DNA from: Anaeromyces robustus
Taxonomy: Eukaryota > Neocallimastigomycota > Neocallimastigomycetes > Neocallimastigales > Neocallimastigaceae
Direction: 5' to 3'
Length of the DNA stretch: 59,943 nt
Assembly (NCBI GenBank): GCA_002104895.1
Contig: MCFG01000298.1
Span: 27,501 to 87,443, forward strand
The position numbers were made by a program, and so were the translations under genes. The notes under the pieces are model-generated. The model was not told the origin of the DNA and did no database searches. It saw nothing but the letters and a program-made list of their open reading frames with translations. Position 1 is the stretch's first letter, and the number at the start of each line of letters is the position of its first letter. Below are positions 47,516 to 59,764 of the stretch, in pieces.

Positions 47516-49951
47516 TTACATCTTTTTGTGGAAGGTACGAGCAATAACTTCCTTTTGTTGAGCTGGAGTTAACTTAACAAAGTTAACAGCATAACCAGAA
47601 ACACGAATAGTAAGGTTTGGATAGTTTTCTGGGTGAGCCATAGCATCTTCTAAAGTTTCACGTTTAAGAACGTTAACATTAAGATGATGAGCTCCCTTAG
47701 TGAAGTAACCATCTAATAAACCAGAAAGGTTACCTTGACGTTCCTTTAAAGTCTTACCAATAGTGTTTGGAACAATAGAGAAAGTGTTAGAAATACCATC
47801 CATACAAGAATCGTAATTAACCTTAGCAACAGAAGAAAGAGAGGCAACAGCACCAGAGAATTCACGACCATGCATTGGGTTACAACCTGGAGCGAATGGT
47901 TGACCAGCTTTACGACCATCTGGAGTAGAACCAGTTTTCTTACCGTAAACAACATTAGATGTAATGGTAAGAATAGAAAGAGTATGAATAGCACCACGGT
48001 AAGTTGGAGTCTTTCTAAGCTTAGTAATAAGCTTATCAGTAACAGTTCTAGCGAAGAAATCAACACGATCATCATCATTACCGAATTTTGGGAAATCACC
48101 TTCAACCTTGAAGTCAACAGTTAAACCAGTCTTTGGATCACGAATTGGAGTAACTTTAGCGTATTTAATAGCTGAGAAAGAATCAGCAACAACTGAAAGA
48201 CCTGCAACACCGAAAGCCATTAAACGACGAACATCAGTATCGTGAAGAGCCATTTGAAGGGATTCGTAACAGTATTGGTCATGACAGAAGTGAATAACAT
48301 TCATAGTGTTAACGTAAAGATTGGCAATCCAATCCATAGCTTTATCATAAGTTTCCCACATCCAATCAAATGGAATTGGACCTTCTGGAACTGGACCGAA
48401 ATCTGGACCAACTTGTTTACCAGTTCTTTCATCCTTACCATGGTTAAGAACGTAAAGCATAAGCTTAGCAAGATTACAACGAGCACCAAAGAATTGCATA
48501 TCCTTACCAATTCTCATGGCAGAAACACAGCAAGCAATACCGTAATCATCACCGAATCTGGCAGACATAAGAGCATCAGATTCATATTGAATAGATGAAG
48601 TATCAATAGAAACTTGAGTGGCAAAGTCCTTGAAGTTCTTTGGAAGAGCCTTGTTCCAGAGAACAGTAATATTTGGTTCTGGAGCTGGACCTAAGTTGTA
48701 AAGAGTGTTAAGAACACGGAAGGAAGTCTTAGTAACTAAAGTACGACCATCACTTCCCATACCACCAAGAGACATAGTAACCCAGGTTGGGTCACCAGCG
48801 AATAAATCGTTGTATTCTGGAGTACGTAAGTGACGAGCAAAACGTAACTTTAAGATAAGGTTATCAATAATTTCTTGAGCTTCAGATTCAGTGATAACAC
48901 CATTCTTTAAATCATTTTCGAAGAAACAATCAAGGAAAGCATCAACACGACCAAGAGACATAGCAGCACCATCTTGTTCCTTGATAGAACCTAAGTAACC
49001 AAAGTAAACAAATTGAGTAGCTTCTCTGGCATTCTTAGCTGGTTTTGAAATATCAATACCATATGATTTAGCCATTTCAGTAAGTTGTTTAAGAGCTTTA
49101 ACTTGGTCAGCAATTTCACCAATTAATTTCATAGTTGGTTCATCCATTTGTTTCTTTTGTAATTCAGCCTTATCCTTTTCCTTTTGAGCAATAAGACGGT
49201 CAGTACCGTAAAGAGCAACACGACGGTAATCACCAATAATACGACCACGACCGTAACCATCTGGTAAACCAGTCATGATAGCATTAGAACGACCAGATCT
49301 CATTTCCTTTGAGTAAATATCGAAAACAGCAGTGTTGTGAGTCTTACGGTAATCACTGAAAATGTGTTCAACTTCCTTATCCATTGGAACATTAACAGCC
49401 TTAAGAGCATTCTTTACCATATTAACACCACCGAATGGTTTGATGGCTCTCTTAAGTGGAACATCAGTTTGGTAACCGTAAATAACTTCATTATCTTTGT
49501 CAAGATAACCTGGTTTGTGGGAAGTAATAGTAGATGGAGTATGTGGATCAACATCATATAAACCACCATTTTCACGTTCCTTAGCTAAGTATTCTTCAGC
49601 TTTAGCGAAAAGTTTCTTAGTCTTTTCAGTTGGACCAGAAAGGAAGGAAGCATCACCTTCATATGGAGTGTAATGCTTCTTAATCCAACCTTCAACATCA
49701 ATTTCACTCTTAGCAGCAGCATCACCAGTGATGCATGGAGCTTGAGTAGCATAAGTTTTAGTTTGGATAGATGGGAAGGAAGACTTCTTAGCAGTGGAAG
49801 TCTTAAGACCAGTAGTAGTCATTGGAGTAGTAGTGTGAATAGCACGGGATGGCTTGCTGATTCTAACACCAGCGATTTTAGTAGCAGCAACAGCATTAAC
49901 TGAAACTGATTTAGCAATAGCATTAGCTTGGCATAAAGTTAAACTTTCCAT
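47516..49951 (-). CDS. PFL: Pyruvate formate-lyase (formate C-acetyltransferase), putatively hydrogenosomal
   Basis: Converts pyruvate plus CoA to acetyl-CoA and formate by a glycyl-radical mechanism; the main anaerobic pyruvate-cleaving enzyme in gut fungi. The single exon encodes 811 aa with no lesions. The catalytic cysteine pair is Cys474-Cys475 in '[12 protein letters not shown]', and the radical glycine is in '[11 protein letters not shown]' near residue 786. Other family blocks are '[21 protein letters not shown]' (shortened here to its core [11 protein letters not shown]) and '[17 protein letters not shown]'. The first 70 or so residues precede the core and are rich in Ser, Thr, Ala, Lys and Arg without acidic residues after Glu2, as in hydrogenosomal or mitochondrial presequences. 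Codon use is highly biased, suggesting strong expression. The activating enzyme, needed to form the radical, is not in the window. Confidence 0.98.
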   Translation of the reverse strand: MESLTLCQANAIAKSVSVNAVAATKIAGVRISKPSRAIHTTTPMTTTGLKTSTAKKSSFPSIQTKTYATQAPCITGDAAAKSEIDVEGWIKKHYTPYEGDASFLSGPTEKTKKLFAKAEEYLAKERENGGLYDVDPHTPSTITSHKPGYLDKDNEVIYGYQTDVPLKRAIKPFGGVNMVKNALKAVNVPMDKEVEHIFSDYRKTHNTAVFDIYSKEMRSGRSNAIMTGLPDGYGRGRIIGDYRRVALYGTDRLIAQKEKDKAELQKKQMDEPTMKLIGEIADQVKALKQLTEMAKSYGIDISKPAKNAREATQFVYFGYLGSIKEQDGAAMSLGRVDAFLDCFFENDLKNGVITESEAQEIIDNLILKLRFARHLRTPEYNDLFAGDPTWVTMSLGGMGSDGRTLVTKTSFRVLNTLYNLGPAPEPNITVLWNKALPKNFKDFATQVSIDTSSIQYESDALMSARFGDDYGIACCVSAMRIGKDMQFFGARCNLAKLMLYVLNHGKDERTGKQVGPDFGPVPEGPIPFDWMWETYDKAMDWIANLYVNTMNVIHFCHDQYCYESLQMALHDTDVRRLMAFGVAGLSVVADSFSAIKYAKVTPIRDPKTGLTVDFKVEGDFPKFGNDDDRVDFFARTVTDKLITKLRKTPTYRGAIHTLSILTITSNVVYGKKTGSTPDGRKAGQPFAPGCNPMHGREFSGAVASLSSVAKVNYDSCMDGISNTFSIVPNTIGKTLKERQGNLSGLLDGYFTKGAHHLNVNVLKRETLEDAMAHPENYPNLTIRVSGYAVNFVKLTPAQQKEVIARTFHKKM

Positions 49952-51717
49952 TTTTTTTAATTATTAATAATTAAGTTTTTTTTAGTTATTTATTGTAAAA
50001 AAAAAATTTAGTATATTACTTATTTATTTGTTATTTGGTATATTTTAATTTTTATTTTCTTTTAATTTATTTATTAATTATTGATGTTTTGAAAAAAAAT
50101 TTTTTTAAACTTTTTTTGGTCTTTTTATATAAAAAAATTATTTTAAAGTTTTACAATGTAATACTGTATGTTACACATAATTTAAATATATAATTTAATT
50201 TAAAAATAATTATTTTTTTTTACATAGGAATAATTTACTAAATGATAAATAAATAATATATTAAATACAACATATTATAGAAAATATATATTTATATAAT
50301 TTATTAAAATTAAAAAAAAAAAAAAATTAAAAATGTATATTATTATTAAAATAATTATTAACAGCATAAAAATATTAACCTACAATAATTAAATTACTTA
50401 ATATATTATAATATATATATCTTTTTAAATTATAAAAAGATAAAATTTTCATATTATTTTTAAAAAAAATTTATTTTTAAATATTCCAAATTATATTATG
50501 TATATATTATAATATATTATTAATATATGAGAAATATATAATAATTGAACCGTCCATTTTAATTTCGTAAAAAAATCCTTTAAATTAACTGATTCATAAT
50601 ATAAATATAAATAAATAGAAGATATAAACTAAATAAATCATTATTAATAATTAAATAAACAATTATTAATAACATTAATAATATTAATAATAATAAAATA
50701 ATATTAAAAAAAAAAAAAAAAAAGACACACAATAATTTAAAAATTTTAATCAAATAAATATTATTAAAATTAAAATTTTAAAAAAAAAAAAAAAAAAAAA
50801 AGGAATTTTATTAATTAACCAGATTAAACTTTTTTTTTCACTTTTAAAATTTATCATTGCTTATAATATTTTTTCACTTTTCACGGCATTAAATAAAACC
50901 AATAGAAATGAAAATAAAAAAAACTTTTTCTTTTTTTTATAATTACAAAGTTTTATATTATATAGCATTTAAATATAATTATAATTATAATTGTATTTAA
51001 ATATACATATAATTATATTAATAATAATAATATTAATAATATTTAAATATAGTTTATATTATATTTATATATTACTTTTATTATCCTTTTCTTTTTTTAA
51101 AAAAAAGGAAAAAAAGAATTTGTTTAAAAAATTAATACATTCATATATAAAAGATAAAAGTATTAAATAATAAAATAATAATTATTTTCATTTATATTAT
51201 TATTTCTTTTATTTGTTATAATAATACTATAATAAACTAGTAAATCCTTATTATACTTTCATTTTTTTTCGACTTTTATTTATCTTTGTTTAATATATAC
51301 AAATCTCCCATTTAAAAAAGAAAAAAAAAAGCGAAAGGAAAGTAATAATGACTAAATGAGATAAAAGGTTATTTTATATATATAATTTAAAAAAAAAAAA
51401 AAATAGAAGCACGTTTTTTTTTTCACTCTAAAATGTTTTAATTTTTTAATACTTGAAATTTTAATAATTCTTAATAATTAAAATTTTAATTTAAATAACA
51501 TTTAAACATATTAGAATATAAATTAATTTATGTATAATAATATTACTTAATATAAATATATAAATTATTGAATATACATTTATTTATTTTCAATGAATGC
51601 TATACAGATATAAAATACTAAAGTACAGATATTAACATTATTTACAATTAATATAACCATTAATTATTATTACTTATTTTATTTATATAATATATTTATA
51701 TTTATATATTTATTAAT

Positions 51718-51748
<31 letters not shown>

Positions 51749-51771
51749 TATATATATATATTTATTTATTT

Positions 51772-51803
<32 letters not shown>

Positions 51804-51941
51804 TTTTTTTATTATTTTAATTAATTGAAAAAAAGCTTTTTTTTAATAAAAAAATGCTTAGCAAAAATTTAAAAATTTAATTTAAAATATTTTATAGTTA
51901 ACTTTTAATAATTTATAATATAAAATTATTTATTTAATAAT

Positions 51942-52008
<67 letters not shown>

Positions 52009-52013
52009 TTTTT

Positions 52014-52088
<75 letters not shown>

Positions 52089-52370
52089 TATAAATTATTT
52101 TAAATAAATTTAAAATTTTCAGTTTTTTTTTTTTTTTACAATGGATAAAAAAAGTTTCCTGAAATATTATTGGTTGCTATTATTTTTATTATTTTATAAA
52201 AAAAAACGTAATTTTTTCCTAAATACATTATTTTAAATATTTAAATACTTTTTAAATAGTATAGGAAAAATTTCCTAATTAATGGAAAGGGTTAAAATAA
52301 TTTTTCATTTTAAGGGTTAAATTTACTATTATATGTTTTTTATTTATTAATTAATTAGATATTTATTTAG

Positions 52371-52401
<31 letters not shown>

Positions 52402-52489
52402 TTGATTTACATAATTTAATTCATTTACTTTTACTATATTTATTTATTTATTAATTTATTTATTTATTTATTTATTTATTTATTTTATT

Positions 52490-52520
<31 letters not shown>

Positions 52521-53256
52521 TTATTTATTTATTTATTATAATATTTATATGTTTATATGGAATTACTCAATAGTAGTTATTTTTAATAATAATGAATCGT
52601 TTATTATATATTATAAACTATTTTAATTTATTCTATTATTATTATTTTTATTATTATTTCATGTTTGATTCACTTTTATATATATACAAAATAGATACAT
52701 AAATTCTATGATAAATTAATAAGACAAAAAATATATTATATTTATTATATATTAAAAAATCAAATAAAAAAAAAAAGCATGAATAAATATTTTAATAACA
52801 CATTTATTTTATTCATTTATTATTTTTTTTATTATTTTTATTAATAATAAACAATCCAAAACATATAAATAATTAAAAAAAGAAGAAATTCACTTTTCTA
52901 AGTTATTTGATTAGTTAAGAAAATACATAAAATTATTTATTTATAGAGAATAACAGAAATTTTTATATTAATAACAATAATAATATTTTGTAATATATAA
53001 ATAATGAATACTTTAATTGAAATAAATAATAAATGATGATTAAATAAAATAAACATTAATACTAACAAATCCCTAACATATATAAACATTTATATTAAAA
53101 AAAAGGAAATTTATTAACATCGGCATATTTTATTATTTTATATTATAATTTTTTTATTATGCTATATCATATTAATATTTTTCTCAACTTAATATTGTTA
53201 TTTCTTTTTTAACTTTATATTAGTGTTATATGAAGATTATCATTATCTGAAATAAA
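49952..53256. other. AT-rich intergenic region with TTTA arrays
   Basis: The first few hundred bases should be the PFL promoter. No gene is recognised. TTTA arrays occur at about 51717-51806, 51941-52088, 52365-52405 and 52440-52530. Confidence 0.6.
51941..52088. repeat. (TTTA)n microsatellite
   Basis: Long TTTA array with a single interruption near 52012. Confidence 0.9.
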
Positions 53257-54278
53257 ATGTATTCCGAAGCAAGAAAAAATCATGAATTCATGATGAATTT
53301 ATTTAATGATAGAAAATTGTCAGCTAGTAATTTAATAAAGAGAAATGAAATAATTTGATTAATGAATTAACTGTATTATTAGCAGATGATAATTTAAATG
53401 AAAAAATTTCTAAATTATCAAATTATGTTTTAAAACATAAATTAGATATGAATAGTATGATATTAACAAAAAATTTATTATTAATTGAAAATAAACTATT
53501 AAAAAAATATAAAATATATTAAACATATATTATTTATTATTGAAGATTTAGCATTTAATTTATAAAAAAAAAAAAATTCTTAACATATAAAGAAATTAAT
53601 AAAAATAAAGAAAGCAACATTATAGTTGATAAAATTTAATGAGATTATAAGGAATATTTTATAAATAAACATTTAGAACCAATTCCATTAGGTGTTGAAT
53701 GATTCATTTCCACCACAAAATAATACTGAATATTTCTTTCTCGCATTAGATTAACAATCATTAAGAAATATTAAATAAAATAATTTTGATATTATTATAA
53801 AATAATTTCTATTGTTAAAAACTATCTAATATATCATAAATTTTATTTAAAAAAATAGTAATAAAATAGTAATAATCATTTAACTAATTCATTATTAACA
53901 ACAATAATAATTTAACCTCCTTTAATACCAAATTCTATTTTAGCTAATAGATTAATGAGAAATATATCTCAACCTTCATCACCAATAACTTTGTCACTAA
54001 ATAATGTCATTGATGGAAGATTATTACATAATAATACTAAAACAACAACAACAACGACGATAATAAATATACCAAATATTAATAATAATATTAATAATTA
54101 TATACCAATATCTTCTCAACAAGTTTCACCATCATTAATTGATATACAAATAAGACCTCCTTTAAATGCAATTTTACCACAAAATTCAAAATCAAATCTT
54201 TTAACTACAATTAATGAAACTTTAAAATCAGTTTCTACACCAGTAATTAATCTTACTGTTAGTTTGATACTGTTTTAA
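53257..54278 (+). pseudogene. Decayed coding remnant of unknown function
   Basis: I do not recognise the protein. An ATG at 53257 opens 33 codons ('MYSEARKNHEFMMNLFNDRK') before TGA at 53356; in another frame 'NLINELTVLLADDNLNEKIS' and 'NYVLKHKLDMNSMILTKNLL' continue from about 53351. After a stop-rich stretch, a last open part (53955-54278) is rich in Ser, Asn, Pro and Thr ('SQPSSPITLSLNNVIDG'). The helical first part and disordered last part could come from one gene broken by frameshifts. Unannotated introns are an alternative, but the stops are dense. Confidence 0.4.
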
Positions 54279-54663
54279 CTATTATTATTATTATTAATTT
54301 AATATTAAAATATATGATATTTTTCTGTAACTAAGAAAAAATAGTTATAATGACTCAGTATATATTTCATTTACATTTATTTATTGAACAATTAATAATA
54401 AATAATAAAAAATAATAAATAATAAATAATAATAAATAATAAATAATAATAATATAAATATGATAAATAGTAAATAAATAAATAAATTAATAAATAAGTT
54501 AATCATAAATAATAAATAATAAATAAAAAAAATAAATAAATAATAATAATAATAATTATATTTATGTTAATACTCTTATTCATTAAAAAAAAATTTATAT
54601 TATTTTAAATTTACAGAAGATATTTCTTTTATTTTAAAATTATATTAATAATATATTATATTT
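54279..54663. other. TAA/TAAA-rich spacer
   Basis: Low-complexity AT repeats only. Confidence 0.6.
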
Positions 54664-54676
54664 ATAAAGCTATTTT
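54664..54676. repeat. Target-site duplication of the SINE, left copy
   Basis: ATAAAGCTATTTT, repeated exactly at 55106-55118 after the element's A-rich tail. Confidence 0.85.
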
Positions 54677-55105
54677 CGACCAGTTTCTATCCTGGTTGTT
54701 AAGGCGTTTCCTTAGCATACATAAGGCTTCTGGATCGACACCGCATCTACCCCAAGCACAAGTGGTTTTCTCCTTCACGGGTTTTACACTGTGGCAAGGT
54801 AGTGCACAGGTATAGTATTTGAGGCGTAGCTACTCACGCCTCATTAAATAATATAAGTATGAGTAGATCTTTAAGTCTAATAATGTGGGGTGCGGCTCTA
54901 AATTATTGGGCGGTTTCCTTGGTGACTACTATTCATATGTGGGGCTTGTAGACTGGACCCGTTATTAAGTTAGCGTTAGGGTTTAAGTACAAATGTAAAA
55001 TATATGAATATACCAAGGGCGTCGACGCCGAAAAGGTAAGGCAAGGAATTTAATTCCGATACATTCATGTGAAAAATCACATGATAAGTCTATAAAAAAA
55101 AAAAA
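54677..55105 (+). mobile_element. SINE-like retroposon with tRNA-like head and LINE-related 3' region
   Basis: A 429-base GC-richer element flanked by a perfect 13-bp duplication and ending in an A-rich tail. The head resembles a tRNA gene: a D-arm-like TGGTTGTTAAGGCG (54693-54706, box A position), an anticodon-like stem-loop CCTTA-GCATACA-TAAGG (54710-54726), and a box B-like GGATCGACACC (54732-54742). These spacings fit an internal RNA polymerase III promoter. The body has a hairpin GAGGCGT/ACGCCTC (54821-54842). Positions 55014-55062 match 44 of 48 bases of the LINE at 21740-21787 with one gap. Sharing a 3' region with a LINE is the usual sign that a SINE uses that LINE's reverse transcriptase. 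Confidence 0.82.
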
Positions 55106-55118
55106 AATAAAGCTATTT
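55106..55118. repeat. Target-site duplication of the SINE, right copy
   Basis: Exact repeat of 54664-54676. Confidence 0.85.
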
Positions 55119-55139
55119 TAAAAAAAAATTTTTTTCAAT

Positions 55140-55200
<61 letters not shown>

Positions 55201-55695
55201 CATTTTTTCATTTAATAACCGAATTATAAACAGGAAAAATTATTATATTTATAAATAAATTAGTTAATAAGTTAAAATTTTAATACATTTAATTTATAAT
55301 GTTAATATATATAATAATATTTTTTTTTAAATAAATTTTTATTTTTAATTTATAAAATATTATTATAATATTCAATTTTTATACAATTTTTTTGTTTATT
55401 ATTTTATATATTTTTTTTTCTTTTAATAAATGAAAAAAAAAAGATAATAAAAAGATGAAATATTATTTTATATTGATTACAACAATTATAATATTCGGTT
55501 ATTTAACCAACGTTACTTTTTCATAAAATGATTATTATATTATTATAATTCAGAAAGAAAAAACTGATAATAAATATGGTAATAAATGATATTAGTACTA
55601 GCAATAGTACTAATAAAATGAAAAAAAAATACAAATAAAAATAGACTAGAATGTAATATAAATATATTAAACATTTTGATAATTTAATAACATTT
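55119..55695. other. AT-rich spacer with a T60 tract
   Basis: Sixty consecutive T lie at 55141-55200. No gene is seen. Confidence 0.6.
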
Positions 55696-56066
55696 TTAAA
55701 TCAATTTAAAACAGTCATCTGTTTCTGGATAACAATATTTTCCATTATCTGTTTCAACAATTATAATAAGCCCCTTTAACTTTTTTCTACAAGAACTTTC
55801 TTATAAATAAAATATAATAGTATAATGATTTGAAATATGACAAAAAGGTTTAACAATTTTAGAATTTAAAGGAATAAATTCTTCATTTTTTTTGTTACAG
55901 TAGGAAAAGTACCTGTAATAACATTTTCATCCATACTACTTTAGCATTCAGCATGGCTTACGACAGTACCGTCACTCTTTTTACATAAACCTTTAACGCC
56001 AGGTGCACATAAAGCATAAGAAAATAACATAGAGATTAATAATAAGAGAACAAATGATTTGTCCAT
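55696..56066 (-). pseudogene. Broken small secreted cysteine-rich protein
   Basis: Starts at ATG 56066 with a signal peptide ('MDKSFVLLLLISMLFSYALC') and 'GVKGLCKKSDGTVVSHAEC', almost identical to the intact gene at 58478. A TAA then replaces the Trp codon of the other copy at residue 42. Beyond about residue 47 the two sequences stop matching; here a different cysteine-containing tail is readable after a frame change ('YFSYCNKKNEEFIPLNSKIV', later 'VETDNGKYCYPETDDCF'), with another in-frame TAA. So it is a dead copy of a gene with a different C-terminal part. Confidence 0.72.
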
Positions 56067-56740
56067 TATACTTTTATTTATTAAATATATATATATATTT
56101 TATAAAAATAATTATCTCTTTTTTTTTTTTTTTTTTCTTTGGACTATTTATACCTTTTTTTTATTTAATAAAAACTTTTAAGACATTATAAAAAATGCTA
56201 ATCTAAAATGAATTATATTTTTTATTTAATAATACAATTGATATCAATTATATTATTAAATATATATATAATATTATTTCTTTTAAAAAAAATAATGCAT
56301 TCAATTATTTTTTATTTTGTCTCATTAATATTGATTTAATTGCCGTTTTAGAAAAAAATAATTAAATAATTTATTAATATTGATTAATTTCCATTTTAGA
56401 AAAAAAATAATTTATTAATTTAACTATTATTACTGTTATGAATAGAATATAATTTGTAATTTGTATGGTTTTTAGTAATGGTCATTAATTAAAAGACTAA
56501 AAGACTAAAAAAATAAGAAAAGAGTTATATTAAAAAATTAATAAAATATTATAATTTTCAATCAAATGCATTCATACCTTACCATAAATGGATAAGTATC
56601 ATGTTTATTTTTTGTTTTATTTTATTTAAGGTCAAGACAATAGTAGAAGAATGACAAAACAATATATAAATACATATTAATAGATATAAGTATATACAAG
56701 TTATAATAATATATAATAATATACAATACAATAATATAAC
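55925..56740. repeat. Left arm of the inverted duplication around the secreted-protein pair
   Basis: Inverse to 57790-58619 with substitutions and indels. It includes the N-terminal coding part, TATA box and about 650 bases upstream. Only this arm carries an insert near 56630-56660 (GGTCAAGACAATAGTAG). Confidence 0.85.
56144..56152 (-). promoter_or_regulatory. TATA box of the broken secreted-protein copy
   Basis: TATAAATAG lies about 80 bases before ATG 56066 and matches the box before the intact copy in sequence and approximate distance. Confidence 0.5.
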
Positions 56741-57023
56741 ATAAATTATAAAAATATAAGATAATACAATTAAGTTATAATAATATATGTTATAATAATA
56801 TAACATTATATATAATTATATAACATAAATTATAATAATATACCATAATATTATACTATTATATATTATTATATTCTAATATAACAACTAATAATAATAA
56901 TATTTCATATTTTATAATAATATTAATAAAATATAATATTTAATAATTATAATAAGATGAATAAATCCTATGTCTGTTTATTTTTTGTACTTGTATATTT
57001 TTTTTACTACTAAGGTTAATTAT

Positions 57024-57198
57024 AAAAATTTGATTTTTAATCTATAAATTATTAATTTTATTTTTTTTACTAAATGTTGACCTTTAAATTATTAATATTT
57101 TAAAGTGAATATTTTTAAGGCAGAAAATGTATTCAAGTAAAAATAAAAAGAATAAATAAAACACAAAACTTTAATTATCATAGTTATTCTCTATATTT
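57024..57198. repeat. Inverted repeat B, left copy
   Basis: Inverse to 59071-59229 with a few indels; the shared core includes GCAGAAAATGTATTCAAG and AAAACACAAAACTTTAATT. With its partner it brackets the intact secreted-protein gene. Confidence 0.8.
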
Positions 57199-57789
57199 AA
57201 TTCACTAATTATAATGTAAAATTTGTATGATTTAATTAAAGGAAATTCCAATGTAATTCTAATGAAAATGATTTAATTATTTTAAATTAATTATATTAAA
57301 ATTTATAATTATTTTGTAAAAAAAAAAAAAATTAATCATTTTATAATGTATATATAGGATTATTATTATAAATTGTTTTGATTATTTAAATTAATAATAT
57401 ATTACATTAAAATTAATGTTATTAAAAATTTTTTTTGTCTTTTTTTTCAATATATTAAAAAATTTTTTTGTATTTAAAATAAACTTAAATATAATATTAA
57501 TAAATACTAAAATAAATAGTATTCTATATAAAAGAAAATTACTAGTTTTTTTCTCTATAATTTTTTATTATGGTTAAATACTATCAACAAATAATTTGTC
57601 CAACTTTAGAATTTAAAATTAATAATAAATCTTTATTTTGTGTAATATAGACATCCATACATAACTTTATTTATTAATAAAATAAAATAAAAAAAAAAAA
57701 AAAAAAAAAGAATTTTGAAAAGTTTTTAAAAATATCAAATTATTTAAAAAAATTTTTTTTATTATGTTATATTATTATAATTTATGTTT

Positions 57790-58619
57790 ATATTTATTAT
57801 TGTATTATATATTATTATATATTATTAAAACTTGTATATACTTATATACTTATATCTATTAATTTGTATTTATATATATTATAAAATAAAACAAAAAATA
57901 AATATGATACTTATCCATTTATGGTAGGGTATGAGTGCATTTGATTGAAAATTATAATATTTTATTAATTTCTTAATATTATTATTTTTTTTTTTTAGTC
58001 TTTTAATTAATGACCATTTCTAAAAACCAATCAAATTACAAATTAGATTCTATTCATAACAGTAATAATAGTAAATTTAATAAATTATTTTTTTCTAAAA
58101 TGGAAATTAATCAATATTAATAAATTATTTAATTATTTTTTTCTAAAATGGCAATTAAATCAATATTTATGAGACAAAATAGAAAATAATTGAATGCACA
58201 ATCAATTTTAAAGTTAATTATTAATTATTACCATTATAATTGTTATTATTTTTTTTAAAAAAAATAATATTATATATATATTTAATAATATAATTGATAT
58301 CAATTGTATTATAAAATAAAAAATATAATTCATTTTAGATTAGCATTTTCTATAATGTCTTAAAATTTTTTATTAAATAAAAAAAAGTATAAATAGTCCA
58401 AAGAAAAACAAAAAAAAAAGAGATAATTATTTTTATAAAAAAAATATATATATATATATTTAATAAATAAAAGTACGATGGACAAATCATTTGTTTTCTT
58501 ATTATTAATCTCTACATTATTCGCTTATGCTTTATGTGCACCTGGCGTTAAAGGTTACTGTAAAAAGAGTGACGGTACTGTCGTAAGTCATGCTGGATGC
58601 TGGAGTAGTATGAATGATT
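57790..58619. repeat. Right arm of the inverted duplication
   Basis: Inverse to 55925-56740. It ends inside the coding sequence of the intact gene at about codon 47. Confidence 0.85.
58388..58396 (+). promoter_or_regulatory. TATA box of the intact secreted-protein gene
   Basis: TATAAATAG, about 85 bases upstream of ATG 58478, conserved in the inverted copy. Confidence 0.5.
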
Positions 58620-58702
58620 GCGCCAGAGGCATATATGAAAATGGATATTGTAAAGGATACAAATGGGATTGTGTACCTTCTTACGAATGTGGAACTTTTT
58701 AA
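58478..58702 (+). CDS. Small secreted cysteine-rich protein, 74 aa
   Basis: A signal peptide of about 20 residues ('MDKSFVFLLLISTLFAYALC', likely cut near Cys20/Ala21) is followed by a 54-residue mature part with six cysteines in 'GYCKKSDG', 'HAGCWSSMNDCARG', 'NGYCKG', 'WDCVPS' and 'YECGTF', which could form three disulphides. I do not recognise the family and assign no function; defensin-like or carbohydrate-binding folds are possible. It is preceded by a TATA box and lies within an inverted duplication whose other copy is broken. Codons and GC content exceed the flanks, supporting real coding. Confidence 0.72.
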   Translation: MDKSFVFLLLISTLFAYALCAPGVKGYCKKSDGTVVSHAGCWSSMNDCARGIYENGYCKGYKWDCVPSYECGTF

Positions 58703-58905
58703 TTTTTTTTATGTATCTGGGGATGCATAGACAAGATATTATGTAATCTACCAATAAAGAGAACATCGCAATTCATCACTATTCTATTCTTCTTTTTTTT
58801 TTTTTTTTGAAAGAAGGATCTTCGACCAAAGTTAGTTAGACTATGGGTTCCTAGCACAATTATTAAATTTCTATAGGTAGGAGCGAATGGACTGCGGTGA
58901 ATCCA
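58703..58905. other. GC-richer insert with a T-tract, possible retroposed fragment
   Basis: Directly after the stop codon lies non-AT-rich DNA. On the minus strand, 58905-58812 (GGATTCACCGCAGTCC ... GGTCGAAGATCC) ends in a run of 17 or so A. This looks like a short retroposed sequence, but no target-site duplication or family is recognised. Confidence 0.35.
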
Positions 58906-59764
58906 ATACATAAAAAAAATAAATAAATAAAAAAATAAAAAAAATAACAACAATAATAAATCATAACAAAAATGATAACAAAAATAATATTATAAAAATA
59001 ATAATAATAAAAAAATGAATAATAATAATATTAATAATATTAATCATTCAAGAAAATAATATAGAGGTGAAATATAGAGAATAACTATGAGAATTAAAGT
59101 TTTGTGTTTTAGTTATTCTTGAATACATTTTCTGCATTAAGAATATTCACTTTAAATTAATAATTTTAAGGTTAACTTTTAGTTAAAAAAATATAAAATT
59201 AATAATTTAAAGGTTAAAAATCAAATTTTAATAATTATCCTTTTTTTAAAGAAGAATTTTTTTAAACGAATATTTAAGATTCTTCGTTAAGATTATTAAC
59301 ATAAAAATAATAAAATAACAAAATAATAAAATAACAAAATAATAAAAATAATAAAAATAATAAAAATAATAAAAATAATAATAAATATATATATATATAT
59401 ATATATTTTATTTTTGTTTTTTTTTTCTATAATAATTTTATAGGTATTTTAAATAATGGGTAATGATACTAATTATAATATATATATACATTCTATATGT
59501 ATAATAGTTATAATGTTTGATAATTATTGTGGTTTTGATCTTTGGTTTATTATTTCAATTTTTTTTTTCACTTTTTTCTTTTTCATATTTGTAATATTAA
59601 ATAAAGAATATTAAAATCCCCATTTCTTTTATATTGTGGTGATGTATTTATAATTTAATACAGATTGGAAAATCATTCTATTAATTTTTTTTTGAATCAT
59701 TATGTAATAGGAACATTAGTATATATAATATCGATATTTTTGAAAATAGAAAAATTGTTCATAC
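58906..59764. other. AT-rich region with inverted repeat B, right copy
   Basis: 59071-59229 is the inverse partner of 57024-57198. The rest is TAA/AAAATA repeats (about 59300-59410) and unassigned AT-rich DNA. Confidence 0.6.

Noticed and set aside
47746-48598. Several frames overlapping the PFL gene
   Set aside because: Shadows produced by the strong codon bias of PFL on both strands.
54677-54760. Functional tRNA gene
   Set aside because: The cloverleaf is incomplete: no proper acceptor stem, C instead of T before the anticodon, and it continues into a longer retroposon.
55014-55062. Hammerhead ribozyme in the SINE tail (palindrome followed by GAAAA)
   Set aside because: The CUGAUGA core and three-stem arrangement are absent; homology to the LINE coding end explains it.
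58548-58953. Minus-strand frames opposite and beyond the secreted-protein gene
   Set aside because: One is antisense to the signal-peptide gene and the other crosses a poly(A) run; neither shows a domain.
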